This document shows positions 61,769-64,000 of a DNA stretch of 64,000 nt, in pieces (the first letter of the stretch is position 1; the number at the start of each line of letters is the position of its first letter). A program made the position numbers and the translations under genes. The notes under the pieces were generated by a model. It did not search any database. It worked only from the letters and a program-made list of their open reading frames with translations, and had not been told where the DNA came from. Source of the DNA: DATFMH01 sp035267045 (GTDB lineage: Bacteria; Bacteroidota; Rhodothermia; Balneolales; DATFMH01); the NCBI GenBank assembly GCA_035267045.1, contig DATFMH010000226.1, positions 33,441 to 97,440 on the forward strand. The letters run 5' to 3'.

Positions 61769-62476
61769 ATGGAAGTTTTGTTATCGGGAAAAACCTCGTT
61801 TAAAATAGAAGTACCCTATCGATTATACGAGACCGGGCCCGCCATGGAGAAACCCCTCATTTTATATTTGCATGGTTTCGGCCAAAACATAAAAGTGTTT
61901 GAGCGACTCACAAAACCGTTGTTATCCCTTAATGCGTATCACTTATTTATCCAGGGCCCTTACACGGATTTAGGTAGTATACAAAAGAATAAACGCTCGG
62001 GTTATGGTTGGTATCTGTATGACGGCACACAGGAATTATTTACGAAATCGTTAGAATATACCTCGGAATTTATACAGGAAGTTGTTGACGGCCTGTTACC
62101 CCATTTACAAGTTAATCGTATGGCACTTTTCGGTTATTCGATGGGAGGTTATCTGGCGGGATATTTTGGCTTATCCCGTTGGAAACATGTTAATGATATG
62201 ATTCTTGTTGGGTGCCGTATCAAAACCGAATTATTTGAAACAGGTTGGGATAATCGAAAGCATATAAAGATCTTAGGATTACATGGTTTAAACGACCGCT
62301 CTGTTAAACCAGATCCACAACGAAAGGCAATCGAATATTTAAGATCTAAGGGACTGGACGCAGAGTTTAAAGGCCTGGATGCGGGACATAAATTGTCGAA
62401 TAATTTTATCACTTACTCAAGGAAATGGTTTATGAGTAAAGGATATAAAGAAGAGCATAATGTCGTTGAGGATTAA
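61769..62476 (+). CDS. Alpha/beta hydrolase, carboxylesterase-like
   Basis: 235-aa hydrolase. The oxyanion region LYLHGFGQN, nucleophile S124 in GYSMGGYLAG, D177 in LHGLNDRSV and H207 in DAGHKLS complete a triad of the phospholipase/carboxylesterase type. The frame opens at GTG 61757, but ATG 61769 with AGAGG about 11 bases upstream is the more likely start. It follows the RCK gene closely; a link to K+ uptake is not evident. Confidence 0.82.
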   Translation: MEVLLSGKTSFKIEVPYRLYETGPAMEKPLILYLHGFGQNIKVFERLTKPLLSLNAYHLFIQGPYTDLGSIQKNKRSGYGWYLYDGTQELFTKSLEYTSEFIQEVVDGLLPHLQVNRMALFGYSMGGYLAGYFGLSRWKHVNDMILVGCRIKTELFETGWDNRKHIKILGLHGLNDRSVKPDPQRKAIEYLRSKGLDAEFKGLDAGHKLSNNFITYSRKWFMSKGYKEEHNVVED

Positions 62477-62728
62477 GATTAATACTAATGTTAAAATATC
62501 ATAATCCACTTAAAAGGTCCCGTAGCATCTGTATGTATATATTTATGTTAATTTAAAACCTCTTAATAAAGTATTTTTAATTGATGACTTAGACATGTAT
62601 TTACTTTGAAATAGAATGTTTTATATTTCTAATAGTTGATTAATGTTATTTAAGAGATAAAACTATTTTAATCGGGAGAGCGTAATAAGTGGAGGAGAAC
62701 GCTACTCAAATAATATAACGGGGGGAAT

Positions 62729-63412
62729 ATGAAAGTACTTGTTGTAGAAGACGATAACTCTATACGCAAAATCGTTGAGTTATATCTACAAAAAAACGGA
62801 TATGATGTTACAGCTACAGCCTTTGGTAAAGAGGGACAAGATTACGCGTTAAAAGACCCTTACGATTGCATCATAATGGATCTGGATTTACCAGATGCAA
62901 ATGGGATGGATATACTGAAGAAATTAAGAGATAATGATAATTATACACCTATGCTGATTATCTCCGCAACAAAAAATGTTGAGACTAAGGTAGAAGGACT
63001 CGATTCAGGAGCAGACGACTATCTAACCAAACCATTTGATTTCAAAGAATTAATGGCCCGTATTAAAACTATTACAAGACGGCGAAATCATACGGAACCC
63101 GGGGAGACCAAAGAAGTATTGAATTGTGGAGAGCTAACCTTGAATTTGTTGAAGAGAGAGTTTAAAATCGGTGATCAGACGGTTTTCCTGACCAATAATG
63201 AATTCAATTTGCTTACCTACTTTATCAAAAATAAAAACAGGATAATCTCCCGCAAGGAATTATCTGAAAATGTCTGGCGAATATATTTCGATACACAAAC
63301 TAATTTTGTAAACGTATATATCAGCTATTTGAGAAAAAAGATACGGGAACACACAGAATACGAATATATCGAGACCATTCGTGGGGAAGGTTTTAGAATA
63401 ACCTGCTCATAA
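62729..63412 (+). CDS. OmpR/PhoB-family response regulator, orphan
   Basis: 227 aa. Receiver domain with acidic pocket ED8-D9, phospho-acceptor D51 (IIMDLDLPD) and K101 (YLTKPFD); winged-helix output domain (about 130-227) with FLTNNEFNLLTYFIKNKNRIISRKEL and the VYISYLRKKIREH recognition helix. A strong GGGGGG Shine-Dalgarno stands 4 bases before the ATG. No histidine kinase is adjacent. The 250-base upstream spacer is AT-rich with a second unused GGAGGAG at about 62692. Confidence 0.93.
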   Translation: MKVLVVEDDNSIRKIVELYLQKNGYDVTATAFGKEGQDYALKDPYDCIIMDLDLPDANGMDILKKLRDNDNYTPMLIISATKNVETKVEGLDSGADDYLTKPFDFKELMARIKTITRRRNHTEPGETKEVLNCGELTLNLLKREFKIGDQTVFLTNNEFNLLTYFIKNKNRIISRKELSENVWRIYFDTQTNFVNVYISYLRKKIREHTEYEYIETIRGEGFRITCS

Positions 63413-63440
63413 CAACTTAATTTTTGTCTGATTATTTCGT

Positions 63441-63476
63441 TTATTAGTGCAAGGTTTTTTATGTAATCACTAATAA
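63441..63476. repeat. Inverted repeat TTATTAGTG/CACTAATAA
   Basis: Perfect 9-base arms (63441-63449 and 63468-63476) around 18 bases, between the response-regulator gene and the methyltransferase gene. No T-run follows on the plus strand, so it is not a classic terminator; an operator is possible. Confidence 0.5.
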
Positions 63477-63490
63477 CGAAGAACATACTC

Positions 63491-64000
63491 TTGTCAGATA
63501 ATAAGGTCAATCTGGAATCACTGCCTTCGCGGTTTTTAGAAAGATTGGAATTGATCATTCCATCTGAAAACATTGATGAGGTTAAAAAGTCTTTTATTGA
63601 AGAACCTGTAACCACTTTCAGGGTTAATACACTATGTACGTCGGTTGACAAAGCTTTAAATGATTTAAAACATTCTGATATCGAGATACATAATGTCTCA
63701 TGGATGGAACAGGCTTATTGGGTAGATCCCAATGACCGTGATAAATTGATGGATACGGAAGTTTATCGTAAATCAGAGATCTATCTGCAAAATTTATCAA
63801 GTATGATACCACCTTTGTTATTAGATCCGCGTCCCGGTGAAAAAATACTGGACCTGGCTGCGGCACCTGGCAGTAAAACACTTCAAATGGCGTGTATGAT
63901 GCAAAATAAAGGTGAGATTACGGCCATTGAAGTGGTACGTAAACGTTATTATAAAATGCTTGAAAACGTGGAGCAGCAGGGAGCAAAAAATATCAGGATT
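63491..64000 (+). CDS. RsmB/NOP-family RNA m5C methyltransferase (5' part, cut by window end)
   Basis: 170 codons, open to the end of the window. The N-terminal part has the NOL1/NOP2/Sun pattern TTFRVNTL, then SEIYLQNLSSMIPPLLLDPRPGEKILDLAAAPGSKTLQMA, the SAM-binding motif I, and AIEVVRKRYYKMLEN. Members methylate cytosine in rRNA (RsmB, RsmF) or tRNA. The start is taken as TTG at 63491; an in-frame stop at 63464 limits any extension and no ATG is available before the conserved region. Confidence 0.82.
   Translation, partial: MSDNKVNLESLPSRFLERLELIIPSENIDEVKKSFIEEPVTTFRVNTLCTSVDKALNDLKHSDIEIHNVSWMEQAYWVDPNDRDKLMDTEVYRKSEIYLQNLSSMIPPLLLDPRPGEKILDLAAAPGSKTLQMACMMQNKGEITAIEVVRKRYYKMLENVEQQGAKNIRI

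Noticed and set aside
62691..62720. Nine-codon GTG mini-ORF with GGAGGAG before the response regulator
   Set aside because: Nothing suggests a peptide function; the GGAGGAG is within the mini-ORF and the real gene has its own GGGGGG.
63325..63881. Two minus-strand ORFs (108 and 85 codons) over the end of the window
   Set aside because: They are antisense to the response regulator and to a clear RsmB/NOP methyltransferase frame that is open to the window end.

Overview
The window is a gene-dense chromosomal segment with low to moderate GC (roughly 40% by eye). It has no rRNA, no recognisable tRNA, no CRISPR array, no prophage and no transposase. Gene content points to the Bacteroidota/FCB group, most likely the Balneolales/Rhodothermia branch: a DUF4837 lipoprotein, BshC (bacillithiol synthesis), two PorV/PorQ-type outer-membrane proteins beside a secreted protein ending in a FlgD-like/sorting-type domain, weak Shine-Dalgarno sequences and frequent TTG starts. 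The phylum-level placement is an inference from these families; no marker gene was compared.

Layout. 0.1-5 kb: recO, an HtrA protease, an LPP20-type lipoprotein, a His-rich membrane protein and icd. 5.2-9.3 kb: a 67-aa membrane protein, mutL, a tRNA-queuosine mannosyltransferase-like protein and a DUF1460 exported protein. 9.4-13.1 kb (minus strand): dnaB, a family-4-like uracil-DNA glycosylase and mtaB. 13.1-14.0 kb: 830 bases without a gene, packed with REP-like palindromes and heptamer tandem repeats. 14.0-21.3 kb (minus): nuoA-H, the first part of complex I, ending in a strong terminator with nuoI-N absent. 21.5-36.7 kb (plus): bifunctional nuclease, bshC, 5-FTHF cyclo-ligase, PspC protein, tmk, an SRPBCC protein, aroE, pgeF, a deacetylase, dxr, rseP, psd, pssA, a glycosyltransferase, an oxidoreductase and a FemAB/GNAT-like protein. 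36.7-41.2 kb (minus): a surface/secretion operon (lipoprotein, beta-propeller, two PorV-like barrels).

41.4-53.9 kb is a co-directional biosynthetic block. A trp operon (trpE-trpS-trpG-trpD-trpC-trpF-trpB-trpA) is followed by a DUF4837 lipoprotein and bioF-bioH/G-bioC-bioD. The trp operon is preceded by what reads as a complete ribosome-mediated attenuator: a 17-codon leader peptide with three consecutive Trp codons, two mutually exclusive stems, and a 13-bp terminator hairpin with a nine-T run just before trpE. bioA and bioB lie nearby (55-59 kb), separated by msrB and a YhdH-type reductase, so the later biotin pathway is almost contiguous.

59-64 kb: a TrkH/TrkA (Ktr-like) potassium uptake pair, an alpha/beta hydrolase, an orphan OmpR-type response regulator, and the 5' part of an RsmB/NOP-type RNA methyltransferase cut by the window end.

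Most of the window is housekeeping. The observations I rank highest are the trp attenuator, a uracil-DNA glycosylase that has lost three of four Fe-S cysteines, MutL with altered endonuclease motifs, the REP-like cluster after nuoH, and a recurring GCAGATTA-type intergenic repeat that runs through the trpF stop codon.
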